A DNA stretch of 64,000 nt, taken from contig JAIOJA010000012.1 in NCBI GenBank assembly GCA_019912315.1, positions 1-64,000 of the forward strand. Direction: 5' to 3'. The position numbers and the translations under genes were made by a program. This document shows positions 45,034-54,173 of the stretch, piece after piece. How positions within the stretch are numbered: position 1 is the stretch's first letter; the number at the start of each line of letters is the position of its first letter. The DNA is from Planctomycetota bacterium. GTDB taxonomy: Bacteria; Planctomycetota; UBA8742; UBA2392. Under the pieces are notes generated by a model. That model made no database searches and was not told where the DNA came from. It saw only the letters and a program-made list of their open reading frames with translations.

Positions 45034-47655
45034 CTAGCCCTGCCGCGCCGCGGGTTTCAGGCGACGCATGATGTCGGCGCGCTGGGTTTCTGACAGTGCA
45101 TCCGACGCTGCTAGTTGCTCAAGCATCATGCGGGCCTGGAACAGGCGGTCGCGCAACGCGTCAAACAGGGCCTCGATGACAACCCGACGCGCGTGCTCAA
45201 TTTCCCGGTCGCTATCGCCCAGTCTGCCTCTTTGCGCAACCGCGGTCATGGTCTCAAGAATCTGACGCCGTTCCGTGGGTTCCGGGCCGGGTTCTTCGTT
45301 CAGGCGCTTGGCAAGCTCACTGAAAACACGCAGCGCGATGGCGTCCATTCGCTCGCTCTCGCCGGGTACGACGACCAGGCGCCCGATTACCTGCATCACC
45401 GGAAGCAGCACCAACTTGCGTGTCAGCAGGTCCGCGATGTCATCCGCCATGTGCTGCTTGCGGCGCTCACCGACCGCGATGCTTCCCAGCAGACGCGCAA
45501 GCGCCATGGTGGCGGCCGGCGCCCAGACCCGCCTGTAATCCGTGATCTCGGTCCACAGCCTGATCAACTCACCGGCAATGTGTTCAAACATGATGTCCGG
45601 CGTCCTGGGCTCGGTGATCATCCGACCGAGACCTTCCAAAATGCGCGGAATCATGTCCGTGTAGGCGGTGGTTTCGCGCCCGAAGTGCAGCACGTCCTCG
45701 CCTTCCTCATTCTTGCGTATTCGCCCGGACATACCCGGCAGCCCGCGCGTCAGAACCCGCACGAGCAGATGACCGACCTCCAGACGCTCATTCTTGCTGA
45801 TGTTCTCGCCGGCCGCGATGTAGCCAAGTCCTTCAAGAATGTCGTATGAGCTGCTGGTGCGTCCCAGACGCTCGCGCATCAAAGCCGAGAGTTCGTCTGC
45901 GCGTTCGGGCGACATGTCGGCATGCGCGCCGACGCGCCCCAAAGCAATGTACAACGGGCCGCGATCGGGAAAGTCGGTTTCGTCGGCGTCGGCGATACTG
46001 AGCAGGCTGTCGCCCAGCTGGGTCAGGGCGCTTTCGCCGATGTCGGGTACGCGCGCGATGATTTCGGGCAGCAGTTTGACCGACGACAGGCGCGTCACGT
46101 CGTAGGCCGACTCGAGCATGGCGAGGCGCAGCGGCTCGATCGCGAACCTCCCGCAACGTTCAAGAGCGGCGTGGACGAGTTCAATCTGACGCTCGAAACG
46201 AAACTCGTGCATGCTTTCAATAATCAGGGTGGCGGCTTTGACGCGGGCGTCGTCGCCCAGCGTGGAGTGGTCATAGAAACCGCTTTCAAGCAAGGCCGTA
46301 CAGACATCCGGCGTTGCGTCGGCGTAGAGATCCAGCAGCGCGCCGGAAACCCGTTTGGCTATCGCGTCGCTTAGGGGGTAGTCCGTGCGCCCGCTGCGCA
46401 AGATGTGCCCCAGCAGATCGATCACGCGTCGTCGTCCGGCGTCGTCGGATGCTTCCAGCGCGTCGAGCAGCGCGGGTACAGCCTTTTCACCCAGGCGCGT
46501 CAGCGCCGCCGAGCAGGCCTGGAAGTTACGGTCAAGTTCCGAGCCGTGGTGCAGCCCATCAATGAGCTGGCTGATCACGCCCGAGGCTGACGCGGACGCC
46601 AGGTCGTGTTCGGTGATGAGGCTCAACAGGAACGAGCGCAACTCCGGCTGCGCGAGCTCGTTGAGTGTGCGGGTTAACTCCACCGACGTGCCCGCGCGGT
46701 CGTGGGCGTAAAGCCTGTCGTATACTTTGCGTGCGGCGTCTTCGTACTGGTTGAAGCGCACCTGCAACAACTCAATCAGTTTCTTGTGCAGATGGGACGT
46801 GAAGCTCGTGCCCTCCTCCAGCTTCGGGAGCTGTGTCGCGAGTACGCCAAGCGAGCTCTGCACGATCTCCTTGTCTTCGCTCGCGCTGACGAATTCGATA
46901 AGCAGCCCGATGCCGAGTCGGCGTTGCCCACCCTCGAGATTTTCCAGAACACGTCCAAGATTGGTGACGCCTACCAGGCGCTCGTCTTTAGCGCCACGCG
47001 AAGCCTTGGCGAGATTTTCCGTCAGCGCGGGCTCAAGCCCGAGTCCGCCGAGAGCCCGAGCCGCTTCGGCGCGGACATCAGGGTCACGATCGCGCAGGGC
47101 GGTCAGAAACAGCTTCAGCTTGTCATCCGGCGGAAGCTCGGTCAGGTAAAGCTTGCGCACGGCCTCGAGGCGTCGCCCGGTGTCGCTGCTTGTCACGAGG
47201 TCGAGTTTCAGACGTGAAACTTCGTCCGTGCCCAGTAGTTTGCGGGCTTCTTCCTTATCGATTAGGCCGGTGATTCGCCCCTCTGGAATCACCGCCAAGC
47301 CGGGTTGTGCGGATGCCGTCGGGGTAGGCTGATCGTCGGCTTCTTCGGCCAGGCAGAGTACGCGGCTTTCGCCATCGGGGCGAAGTGCGACGGGGTTTTC
47401 CTGGAAGAAGACGGTGTCCTGCGCATCGGCGATGGTTTGCAGGGTCCTGTCATCGAGAGTGGATGCGCCGTCCAGCAGGGCCTTGGCGAGCAGCAATCTG
47501 CTAAGGGGTTTGCCGTCGTCATCGAGGGCGAACTCGAGCAGTGTTTCACTGACGTGCAGCCCCTCACGCGCAAGGGCGCCGATGCGCGTCGCCATACGGC
47601 GCGAGGCCCCGAAACTTTCCACCAGTTTGTCGAAATCATCCCGGATGATGCGCAC
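45034..47655 (-). CDS. Large HEAT-repeat protein of unknown function
   Basis: The product has 873 residues without a signal peptide. The N-terminal about 150 residues include a helical domain (DDFDKLVESFGASRRMATRIGA) and a Pro/Thr linker. From about 160 onward HEAT-like helical pairs repeat, clearest at DRDPDVRAEAARALGGLGLEPALTENL, GEKAVPALLDALEASDDAGRRRVIDLLGHIL and FAIEPLRLAMLESAYDVTRLSSVKLL. Such solenoids mediate protein-protein contacts; no enzymatic motif is visible. It is divergent from the GT9 gene with a 27-bp gap. The region 44927-45033 downstream contains no gene. Confidence 0.8.
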   Translation of the reverse strand: MRIIRDDFDKLVESFGASRRMATRIGALAREGLHVSETLLEFALDDDGKPLSRLLLAKALLDGASTLDDRTLQTIADAQDTVFFQENPVALRPDGESRVLCLAEEADDQPTPTASAQPGLAVIPEGRITGLIDKEEARKLLGTDEVSRLKLDLVTSSDTGRRLEAVRKLYLTELPPDDKLKLFLTALRDRDPDVRAEAARALGGLGLEPALTENLAKASRGAKDERLVGVTNLGRVLENLEGGQRRLGIGLLIEFVSASEDKEIVQSSLGVLATQLPKLEEGTSFTSHLHKKLIELLQVRFNQYEDAARKVYDRLYAHDRAGTSVELTRTLNELAQPELRSFLLSLITEHDLASASASGVISQLIDGLHHGSELDRNFQACSAALTRLGEKAVPALLDALEASDDAGRRRVIDLLGHILRSGRTDYPLSDAIAKRVSGALLDLYADATPDVCTALLESGFYDHSTLGDDARVKAATLIIESMHEFRFERQIELVHAALERCGRFAIEPLRLAMLESAYDVTRLSSVKLLPEIIARVPDIGESALTQLGDSLLSIADADETDFPDRGPLYIALGRVGAHADMSPERADELSALMRERLGRTSSSYDILEGLGYIAAGENISKNERLEVGHLLVRVLTRGLPGMSGRIRKNEEGEDVLHFGRETTAYTDMIPRILEGLGRMITEPRTPDIMFEHIAGELIRLWTEITDYRRVWAPAATMALARLLGSIAVGERRKQHMADDIADLLTRKLVLLPVMQVIGRLVVVPGESERMDAIALRVFSELAKRLNEEPGPEPTERRQILETMTAVAQRGRLGDSDREIEHARRVVIEALFDALRDRLFQARMMLEQLAASDALSETQRADIMRRLKPAARQG

Positions 47656-47682
47656 GGACGGCCTTCAGCTAAGATCAACACG

Positions 47683-48738
47683 ATGCTAGTCCAGCCCGCA
47701 ACATACCGCAACGTGGTCGTCCGTGCGCCTAACGCACTGGGGGACATGGTGATGGCCACACCTTGCTTTGAGCGTCTGGCGGCGTACTACGGCGCCAGCA
47801 ACGTCACTTTGGTTTGTCCGCCCATTGGCGTGTCATTGTTCCAGGGAAACCGCTGGTTCCGCGAGATGCTTGCGTTCGATCGCAAGGGCGCGCACCGGGG
47901 GTTGCTGGGCACCGCGAAGTTCGCGGGCGAGTTGCGCCGCCGCAAGTTCGACCTGGGGCTGATTCTACCGAACAGTTTCAGCAGCGCCTGGCTGTTCTTT
48001 CAGGGGCGCGTGAAACACCGCGTCGGCTACTTCAAGGACGGACGCAGCTTCCTTCTGCACGCCGGGCGAGAGCGCGATAAGAATGACGCGGGCAACTTCG
48101 TGCCCAAGTATACCGGGCGGTACTTCATGGAACTGCTCGATGTCATCGGGCTTCCGCCCGGCGAGTTGCGTCCCGGGCTGCCGATCAGCGGCGCGGAGCG
48201 CGCGGGGGCAAGCGAGTTCCTGCACGCCAACAGGCTTACGGGCGGGCCGCTGGTAATCTGCGCGCCCGGCGGCGCGTTCGGGCCGAGCAAACTGTGGCCT
48301 CTTGATGGCTACGCGGCCGTGCTGAACAGACTTGCGGACGACGGTGCGAAGGTGCTGATCAGTCACGCCCCCAACGAGTTGGCGGAGGCGCAGGGTGTGC
48401 TGAAGGCCGCCGGACGCGTTTACCCCACGAGTGCCGGGATCGATCTGGGAGTTCTGAAAGCGGTCTATGCGCAGGCCGACCTCGTGCTCACCAACGATAC
48501 GGGGCCGCGCCATCTTGCGGTGGCGCTGGGGCGCCCGGTGGTGACGATCATGGGTCCGAACGACCCGCGCTACACGGATTTGCCGGGCGTGGAAATAGGC
48601 GAGGTGATCCGTGAGCCCGTGGACTGCACGCCGTACACGTGGCCTTGTCAGTTGAAAGAATGCCCGATTGATCACCGTTGCATGAAGGCAATCACCGTTG
48701 AGCGCGTGCTGCAATCCTGCCGTGGCGTGCTGGGTTAG
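47683..48738 (+). CDS. Glycosyltransferase family 9 (heptosyltransferase-like)
   Basis: This 351-residue enzyme is of the GT9/GT-B type, which transfers ADP-heptose to lipopolysaccharide inner core. The start ATG 47683 gives the typical N-terminus NVVVRAPNALGDMVMATPCFERL; the frame open upstream to 47305 is antisense to the HEAT gene and is rejected. The C-terminal donor-binding motif is DLVLTNDTGPRHLAVALGRPVVTIMGPNDPRYT. A cysteine-rich end (CTPYTWPCQLKECPIDHRCM) is common in this family. Its presence supports an LPS-containing outer membrane. The stop overlaps that of the convergent merR-like gene by 4 bp. Confidence 0.93.
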   Translation: MLVQPATYRNVVVRAPNALGDMVMATPCFERLAAYYGASNVTLVCPPIGVSLFQGNRWFREMLAFDRKGAHRGLLGTAKFAGELRRRKFDLGLILPNSFSSAWLFFQGRVKHRVGYFKDGRSFLLHAGRERDKNDAGNFVPKYTGRYFMELLDVIGLPPGELRPGLPISGAERAGASEFLHANRLTGGPLVICAPGGAFGPSKLWPLDGYAAVLNRLADDGAKVLISHAPNELAEAQGVLKAAGRVYPTSAGIDLGVLKAVYAQADLVLTNDTGPRHLAVALGRPVVTIMGPNDPRYTDLPGVEIGEVIREPVDCTPYTWPCQLKECPIDHRCMKAITVERVLQSCRGVLG

Positions 48739-48986
48739 TCTTTGTCTGACGCCTTGTCTTCTTCCTCGAGTACTTCGCGGATCTCGTTGAGCGTACGGTG
48801 GAGCTTCAGCATCTCGATTTTGCGGATGCGGTCGAAGACGCTCTCGTCGTACAGGCGGTGCCCGGCATCCGTGCGCTCAACGGGCTGGATCAGCCCCAGC
48901 ATGGTGTAATTGTGTATTGTCTGACGCGACAAGCCGGTGTGGCGCATGATCTCGCCGACCTTGTAGCGTTTGGGTGGCGCCGGCAT
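48735..48986 (-). CDS. Short MerR-family DNA-binding protein
   Basis: The product has 83 residues, essentially only the MerR winged helix-turn-helix (KVGEIMRHTGLSRQTIHNYTMLGLI) with the wing (ERTDAGHRLYDESVFDRIRKIEMLK). The normal MerR coiled coil and effector domain are missing. The C-terminus ends in an acidic tail (LEEEDKASDKD). Such short forms may dimerise through partners or act as nucleoid-type regulators. It lies 56 bp after the SurA-like gene on the same strand and is probably the last gene of the mfd unit. Confidence 0.88.
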   Translation of the reverse strand: MPAPPKRYKVGEIMRHTGLSRQTIHNYTMLGLIQPVERTDAGHRLYDESVFDRIRKIEMLKLHRTLNEIREVLEEEDKASDKD

Positions 48987-49042
48987 CCAATACTCCGCTG
49001 CGGGTGAAAGTGCTACTTAACTCATGATGCGTCTTGTTGCAA

Positions 49043-50173
49043 TCAGCGCGTGAAGTTCCTGTCCGGTACAATTGCGGCCCGTTTCAGCAGCGCCTGCTCA
49101 ACTTTCGATCGGTTCTGTACCAGGCGCAGGTTCTCTATCCGCTGCCGGATGGCCTCCTGCACTTTGGGACTCTGGAAATCGCGCCGATCGCCATCGAGCC
49201 GTGAATGGACTTTCACGAACTTCACGCCTTCGAGTCGCTGCCCATCCTCATCTACGTCTTCAAAGGCGGCCGGGTCGGACACGCCCCCGGTTTCCGGCAC
49301 CTGCAATACAAGCTGGTAGGTGGTCGGGTCGAGGTCCCGGTCGTCCTTGGCGGTCTGGCGCTCGGTCAACTCTATACGAACGCCGGGAATGCCAAGCTGC
49401 TCGATCAGGGCCTCAAGTCCTTCAGAAGCTTTCTCAAGGGATTCGTTCTTGAGCACGCGTTCGTAGACACTTTTTTCGCCGTCCACAATCGCGCTGATCA
49501 GCTTGCGCTTGTCGTCCTGTGAGAGGCTGTCGCCCGGATAAATCAGGCGAAACTCGCGATAGTCGATGTTGCGGGCGATGCGCCAGCGGTCGGCGTCGCG
49601 GTCGAATTCTTCTCGGACTTCGGCCGGCGTCACGGACAGGGAGAAGTAGATTTCAAGCGGATACTGGGCAGGCAGGGGTCCGTACAGTCCGGCCATGTAG
49701 TTCATGATTTCGTTGCGGCGAATCTGGTCGCGCATCTTTTCACGATACTCGGTGGGGGTGAGGTTGAACTTTTCCTTCAAGTAGGTCGCCCAGCCCTTCG
49801 CGTCGTCCTCATCGAGCCCGAGACGCTTGCGTTCGCGACTGACGATCGCGCGCATCTGGGCGTCGCTGATCTTGAGTTGCACGCGGTCGGCCTCGGCGTC
49901 GAGCAGTTTCTGCAGGATAAAGCCGTCCAGCCGCTGGAACACAAGCTGGCGCTCGATTGCAGCATCGGTAACCGAGGCCGCCAGGCCCTGAATTGAGCGC
50001 GTGGCGTTGATTTCCGCCTGCATGTCGATATCGCCGACGATCTCCTGATAGGTGATGGCGTCGCCGTTCACCACGGCGAGGATTTCATTTCTGCCGTCTG
50101 CCTGCCTGGGTTGGGCCAGCGTGAAAACCCCCAACCCGCAAAGCAAAATCGCTGCTACCAGAATGCGCCGCAT
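49043..50173 (-). CDS. SurA-like periplasmic chaperone
   Basis: The product has 376 residues from ATG 50173, with ggag 6 nt upstream; an upstream ATG at 50233 would enter mfd. A signal peptide (MRRILVAAILLCGLGVFTLA) is followed by a SurA_N-type chaperone domain (ILAVVNGDAITYQEI, ERQLVFQRLDGFILQKLLDAEA, KWGW-less YLKEKFNLTPTEYREKMRDQIRR). A C-terminal part ends QEAIRQRIENLRLVQNRSKVEQALLKRA, the usual SurA closing helix. The parvulin active-site motifs between them are not recognisable, so it is probably a chaperone without isomerase activity. Function in outer-membrane protein assembly is inferred. It sits downstream of mfd. Confidence 0.82.
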   Translation of the reverse strand: MRRILVAAILLCGLGVFTLAQPRQADGRNEILAVVNGDAITYQEIVGDIDMQAEINATRSIQGLAASVTDAAIERQLVFQRLDGFILQKLLDAEADRVQLKISDAQMRAIVSRERKRLGLDEDDAKGWATYLKEKFNLTPTEYREKMRDQIRRNEIMNYMAGLYGPLPAQYPLEIYFSLSVTPAEVREEFDRDADRWRIARNIDYREFRLIYPGDSLSQDDKRKLISAIVDGEKSVYERVLKNESLEKASEGLEALIEQLGIPGVRIELTERQTAKDDRDLDPTTYQLVLQVPETGGVSDPAAFEDVDEDGQRLEGVKFVKVHSRLDGDRRDFQSPKVQEAIRQRIENLRLVQNRSKVEQALLKRAAIVPDRNFTR

Positions 50174-50229
50174 GTTCTCTCCGTTATGGGCAGCTTGCGT
50201 TGCGTCGCGCGTGGGGGCAAGAGTGTGGA

Positions 50230-53200
50230 TCACGAGGACACGACCGCCTCGGCGGGGGCGTCTTCAGGCTTGAAAGCACCCTGTCGCGCTAGTGCGCTCA
50301 TAAGATTGGCCAGGAAGCGCAATTGGTCCAGGGGGTTTTCCAGCCCCTTGCGCAACGGCAAAGCGAGGGTCGTTTCGTCGAGCACGCGAAACGACTTGCT
50401 TGCCATGGTCAGCTTGCGCAGCGCCAAGGGGGCTGACAGCGCGCGCAGCTTCAGGTGGCCCTCAGCGCGTGTCAGGCTGACGATGCCGAGGCGCGAAAGG
50501 CGCGAGCGCACCAGCGCGGCCTGCGTCAGTTGCTCGAACTCGCGGGGCGGCTTGCCAAAGCGGTCGCGCATCTCTGACGCCAGGTCGGAGGCCTGCCGGT
50601 CCTCGGAAACCCGTGCGAGGCGCCGATAAATTTCGAGGCGATACTTCTGGGACGGTATGTAGGCGCGCGGAATGCGCAGGTCCAACCCGAGGTCCAGTTG
50701 CGTGTCGACTTCCGGCGGCACCGGCTGGTGCTTCATCTTGCGAACGGCACGGTCGAGCATTCGGCAGTACAGATCATATCCGATGGTCGCGATGTGCCCG
50801 GACTGTTCCGAGCCCAGCAGGTTGCCGGCGCCTCGCAACTCCAGGTCGCGCATGGCGATCTTGAAGCCACTGCCGAGGGCATGGTACTGCAAGATGGCTT
50901 TCAGGCGCTTGGCCGCGATCTCGCTGAGGCTGACGTCGTCCGGCACGAGCAGATGACAGTAGGCCTGGTTGTGGTAGCGCCCGACGCGCCCGCGAAGCTG
51001 GTGCAGATCAGACAGCCCGAAGTTCTGGGCCTGATCAATGATGATGGTGTTCGCGTTGCGGACATCGATGCCGCTTTCGATGATCGTGGTGCAGACCAGC
51101 ACGTCCACTTCACGGTTCATGAAGCGCAGCATGATGTCCTCAAGCTGTCCCTCGGGCATCTGTCCGTGCCCGATTTCGACACGTGCATCGGGACACAGGC
51201 GTTGGACGCGCTCGGCAACCACATCGATGTCAAAGACGCGGTTGTGAACAAAGAAGACCTGCCCGTCGCGGGCGAGTTCGTGGCGGATGATGTCGGCCAA
51301 CTCCTTGTCATTCCAGTGCATCAGGCGCGTGATCACGCTCAGGCGGCTCTGCGGCGGCGTGGTCAGGTTGCTGATGTCGCGCAGCCCCAGCAGGGCCTGG
51401 TGCAGTGTGCGCGGAATCGGCGTGGCGGAGAGGGTCAGCATGTCCACCGTGCGGCGCATGTGTTTGAGGCGCTCCTTGTGCTCGACGCCGAAGCGTTGTT
51501 CTTCGTCGATTACGACCAGCCCCAGGTTCTTGAACTGCACGTCTTCACTGAGCAGACGGTGGGTGCCGATCACGATATCCACTTTGCCCTCGGCCAATGC
51601 TTCGATGGTCTTGCGCTGCTCGGCGTGGCTGCGGAAGCGCGACAGCAGATCGACGATGACAGGGAAGCTGCTCGCGCGCTCTGTGAACGTCAGATAGTGC
51701 TGCTGCGCCAGCACGGTTGTCGGCACCAGGATCGCGACCTGGCGTCCCTCCAGCACCATCTTGAAGGCGGCGCGCATGGCCAGTTCGGTCTTGCCATAGC
51801 CCACGTCGCCGCAGATCAGACGGTCCATGGGCTTGCGCGACTCTAGGTCGCGCTTCAACTGGATGGTGGTGGTCGCCTGGTCGGGGGTATCGCGGAAGGG
51901 GCAGGCAGCTTCGAAGTCCGCCATCTCGGCGCCATCCGGCGCACAGGCATGCCCGGCCTCGTGGGCACGAATCGCCTGGACTTCGAGCATGTCGGCGGCA
52001 AGTTTCAGGACGCTGTGCTGTGCGCGGAGCTTGCGCTCGCTCCAGGCCTGGGTGTTGAGTTTGCTGAGCTGCGGCACCATGCCGCGCATTCCGATGTACT
52101 TCTGTACGACATCGGCGTTGGTGGCGGGCACGTGCAGGACTGTCTTGCCGGCAAACTCAAGCGCGAGGAACTCCCCGGGTTTGCCGTCGCGCTGGAGGCT
52201 TTCCATGCCTTTGAACTTTGCGATGCCGTGCTGAAGATGCACGACGTAGTCGCCCGGCTCGAGCTCGACAAAGTCTTCGAGCACTTCGGACATATCGCGC
52301 GTTTCATCCTGGTCGAAGCGCAGGCGTTTGCGGGTGCGCCCCAGCAGCTCGTGGAGGCTCAGTACGGCGAACCCAAGCTGGGCAAAGGCGCGCCCGCCCT
52401 CAACGTCACCCGTCAGAAGATGCAGGCGAGCAGACTCATTGACGCCCTGGGCGCCGAGCCCCTCGCGCGCGGGGCGCAGCTCGGATTCGTTGCCGCAGAA
52501 CAGCAAACAAGTCAGCCCCGCATCCAGCAGCGGGTTCAGCAGCTTCGCCACGCCCTCGTAGCCGCTGCCGAGGCTGACCGGCTGAACGGCTTCCAGGTTG
52601 AAAGCGGCGACGGCGGCGTTGAGGGCGGTCGCGCCGGCGAGCAAGCCGTGAGCGTGGTTGATCCTGTTATGCCGGCGGGGGTCTTCACTGAAGCTGGCCA
52701 GTGTTCTCAGGCGCTCGGTCACGGCTTCCGGCTCGATGGCGATGACGGTGGGGGACTGCAAATAGTCCGTCAACATGGAGTCGCTTTCGCTTTCCATGGA
52801 TGCGAGCGGGAAAGCGACGCCGTCGGACAGGCTTTCAAAACTGCGCTGGCTTTCGATATCGAACGCGCGCACGCTCTCGATGGCGTCGCCGAACAACTCC
52901 AGACGCACGGGGTGGGCAAGCGATGGAGGGTAAATGTCCACGATTCCGCCGCGCCGCGCGAACTGCCCGGGCGCGTCCACCTGGTCCTGGCGGCTCATGC
53001 CGGCTTGCACGAGTTGCGCAAACAGGGGCTCTAGTTGCAGCTTTACACCTGGTTGAAACAGCAGGTTGCTTGCGGCGACCTCCGCGGGGTCCGGCAGGGC
53101 TTCAATCAGCGCCGCCGCGGGCGCGAGCAGCACACCTGTGCGCGGGAGCTTCGCCAGCAGGCTGACCCAGGTGGCCTGTTTATCGGGGTTGTTATCGTCC

Positions 53201-53430
53201 ATCACCGGCGCGAGCAGACAGGTAATGCCCGGTGCTAGCGATTCGAGGTCGAGCGCGATATCTTCAGCCGCCTCGGGGCCGGGCGTGATGCACAACAGCA
53301 GGTTCCTGGCACCGGAGGCGAGCGCGCCCAGGACGACGCTGGGCGCGCATCCGGTAAGTCCGCCGACCGCGGGACGCCCGACGACAAGCCGGGAGGCGGC
53401 TTCCTGGAGTAGTTCGCGCGGGTCTGTCAT
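50230..53430 (-). CDS. mfd: Transcription-repair coupling factor
   Basis: This 1,066-residue DNA translocase removes stalled RNA polymerase from damaged templates and recruits UvrA. The N-terminal UvrB-homology region (LASGARNLLLC onward, with DAPGQFARRGGIVDIYPP) is slightly short for the family, which averages about 1,150. The RNA polymerase-interacting module has LEPGDYVVHLQHGIAKFKGM. The RecG-like helicase shows Walker A GDVGYGKTELAMRAAF, DEEQRFGVEHKE, TLSATPIPRTLH, IIESGIDVRNANTII and DLHQLRGRVGR. A TRCF C-terminal domain completes it. Its leader contains the 44-nt palindrome at 53459-53502. surA-like and merR-like genes follow. Confidence 0.97.
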   Translation of the reverse strand: MTDPRELLQEAASRLVVGRPAVGGLTGCAPSVVLGALASGARNLLLCITPGPEAAEDIALDLESLAPGITCLLAPVMDDNNPDKQATWVSLLAKLPRTGVLLAPAAALIEALPDPAEVAASNLLFQPGVKLQLEPLFAQLVQAGMSRQDQVDAPGQFARRGGIVDIYPPSLAHPVRLELFGDAIESVRAFDIESQRSFESLSDGVAFPLASMESESDSMLTDYLQSPTVIAIEPEAVTERLRTLASFSEDPRRHNRINHAHGLLAGATALNAAVAAFNLEAVQPVSLGSGYEGVAKLLNPLLDAGLTCLLFCGNESELRPAREGLGAQGVNESARLHLLTGDVEGGRAFAQLGFAVLSLHELLGRTRKRLRFDQDETRDMSEVLEDFVELEPGDYVVHLQHGIAKFKGMESLQRDGKPGEFLALEFAGKTVLHVPATNADVVQKYIGMRGMVPQLSKLNTQAWSERKLRAQHSVLKLAADMLEVQAIRAHEAGHACAPDGAEMADFEAACPFRDTPDQATTTIQLKRDLESRKPMDRLICGDVGYGKTELAMRAAFKMVLEGRQVAILVPTTVLAQQHYLTFTERASSFPVIVDLLSRFRSHAEQRKTIEALAEGKVDIVIGTHRLLSEDVQFKNLGLVVIDEEQRFGVEHKERLKHMRRTVDMLTLSATPIPRTLHQALLGLRDISNLTTPPQSRLSVITRLMHWNDKELADIIRHELARDGQVFFVHNRVFDIDVVAERVQRLCPDARVEIGHGQMPEGQLEDIMLRFMNREVDVLVCTTIIESGIDVRNANTIIIDQAQNFGLSDLHQLRGRVGRYHNQAYCHLLVPDDVSLSEIAAKRLKAILQYHALGSGFKIAMRDLELRGAGNLLGSEQSGHIATIGYDLYCRMLDRAVRKMKHQPVPPEVDTQLDLGLDLRIPRAYIPSQKYRLEIYRRLARVSEDRQASDLASEMRDRFGKPPREFEQLTQAALVRSRLSRLGIVSLTRAEGHLKLRALSAPLALRKLTMASKSFRVLDETTLALPLRKGLENPLDQLRFLANLMSALARQGAFKPEDAPAEAVVSS

Positions 53431-53458
53431 GGCGTGATTGTATGGATATGTGGCGGAA

Positions 53459-53502
53459 AGGGTCAGGCCCTGTCTTCGCAGGCGAAAACAGGGCCTGACC
53501 CT
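53459..53502. repeat. 44-nt near-perfect palindrome upstream of mfd
   Basis: Arms 53459-53473 and 53488-53502 pair over 15 bp without a mismatch. Within the 14-nt centre, ttcg (53475-53478) pairs with cgaa (53483-53486), so nearly the whole segment is one hairpin. The gggtcaggccctg core resembles REP-type palindromes linked to Y1/RAYT transposases (recollection only). Confidence 0.75.
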
Positions 53503-53532
53503 GAAAACCGAAGCCCGTATCAGACGTGTGGG

Positions 53533-54090
53533 CTACTCCTCGTCGTCTTCATCCTCGAAATCTTCCTCGTCCTCTTCTTCGTCCTCTTCTTCGTCCTCGT
53601 CCTCTTCTTCCACCTCTTCTTCTTCCTCGTCGTCTTCGTCCTCGTCTTCTTCGTCCTCGAGTTCCCCTTCGGCCTGCTCAATGGCGAACTTGGCGATCTC
53701 TCCTGTGGCGATGAACTCCTCGATGCCCTGCATGGCGAACCAGTCAACCGCGGCGTCCATCAGTTCCGGGCCGGCGAAGGCAATCCAGGCCTGTTTGAGG
53801 TCGAGTCGCTTCTGGAGCAGGCGATTGAACTTGTCAAAGCTTCCCTTGACCGCTTCCTGTACCAGTTTGGCGTCCTTGGGATCGATGGTGGCGGCGAAGC
53901 CGTCCGCGAGTTGCTTGAACTTGCGCTTGCCGATCGTGTCGATCAGCACACGACGCGTCTTGTCGTCGTCAAGCTCGCTTGAGCCGCGGATGATCTTCTT
54001 GCGCTTCGGATCCCAATAGTGGGGCGTGCGCGTATCAAGCATGGCGTCCACCATGCGGTCAAGGTTGATGCTGATGGGTGATGTCGGCAT
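53533..54090 (-). CDS. UPF0158-like protein with extremely acidic C-terminal tail
   Basis: The product has 185 residues from ATG 54090, preceded by aaggaa; a longer reading from 54255 overlaps queC. Residues 1-135 resemble the UPF0158 family: an ISINLDRMVDAMLDTRTPHYWDPKRKK start, central FDKFNRLLQKRLDLKQAWIAF and DAAVDWFAMQGIEEFI. The last about 48 residues are almost only Glu and Asp, encoded by a gaa/gag/gac-rich tract at 53533-53680. Such a tail could bind basic proteins or metal ions, but its role is unknown. It follows queC by 83 bp and precedes the mfd leader. Confidence 0.75.
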   Translation of the reverse strand: MPTSPISINLDRMVDAMLDTRTPHYWDPKRKKIIRGSSELDDDKTRRVLIDTIGKRKFKQLADGFAATIDPKDAKLVQEAVKGSFDKFNRLLQKRLDLKQAWIAFAGPELMDAAVDWFAMQGIEEFIATGEIAKFAIEQAEGELEDEEDEDEDDEEEEEVEEEDEDEEEDEEEDEEDFEDEDDEE

Positions 54091-54173
54091 CCGGTTCCTT
54101 CCCTCAATCGATCCGGCAGGCAAGGTAGTAACGGTCAACGGGGAATCAAGCAGGAACGCGGACCAGCGTGCAG

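Noticed and set aside
51949-53034. Plus-strand 361-codon frame opposite mfd
   Set aside because: It is a shadow of the conserved Mfd helicase, without independent support.
53438-54019. Serine-rich plus-strand frame opposite the UPF0158-like gene
   Set aside because: The poly-Ser run is the reverse reading of the Glu/Asp tract; there is no start context.
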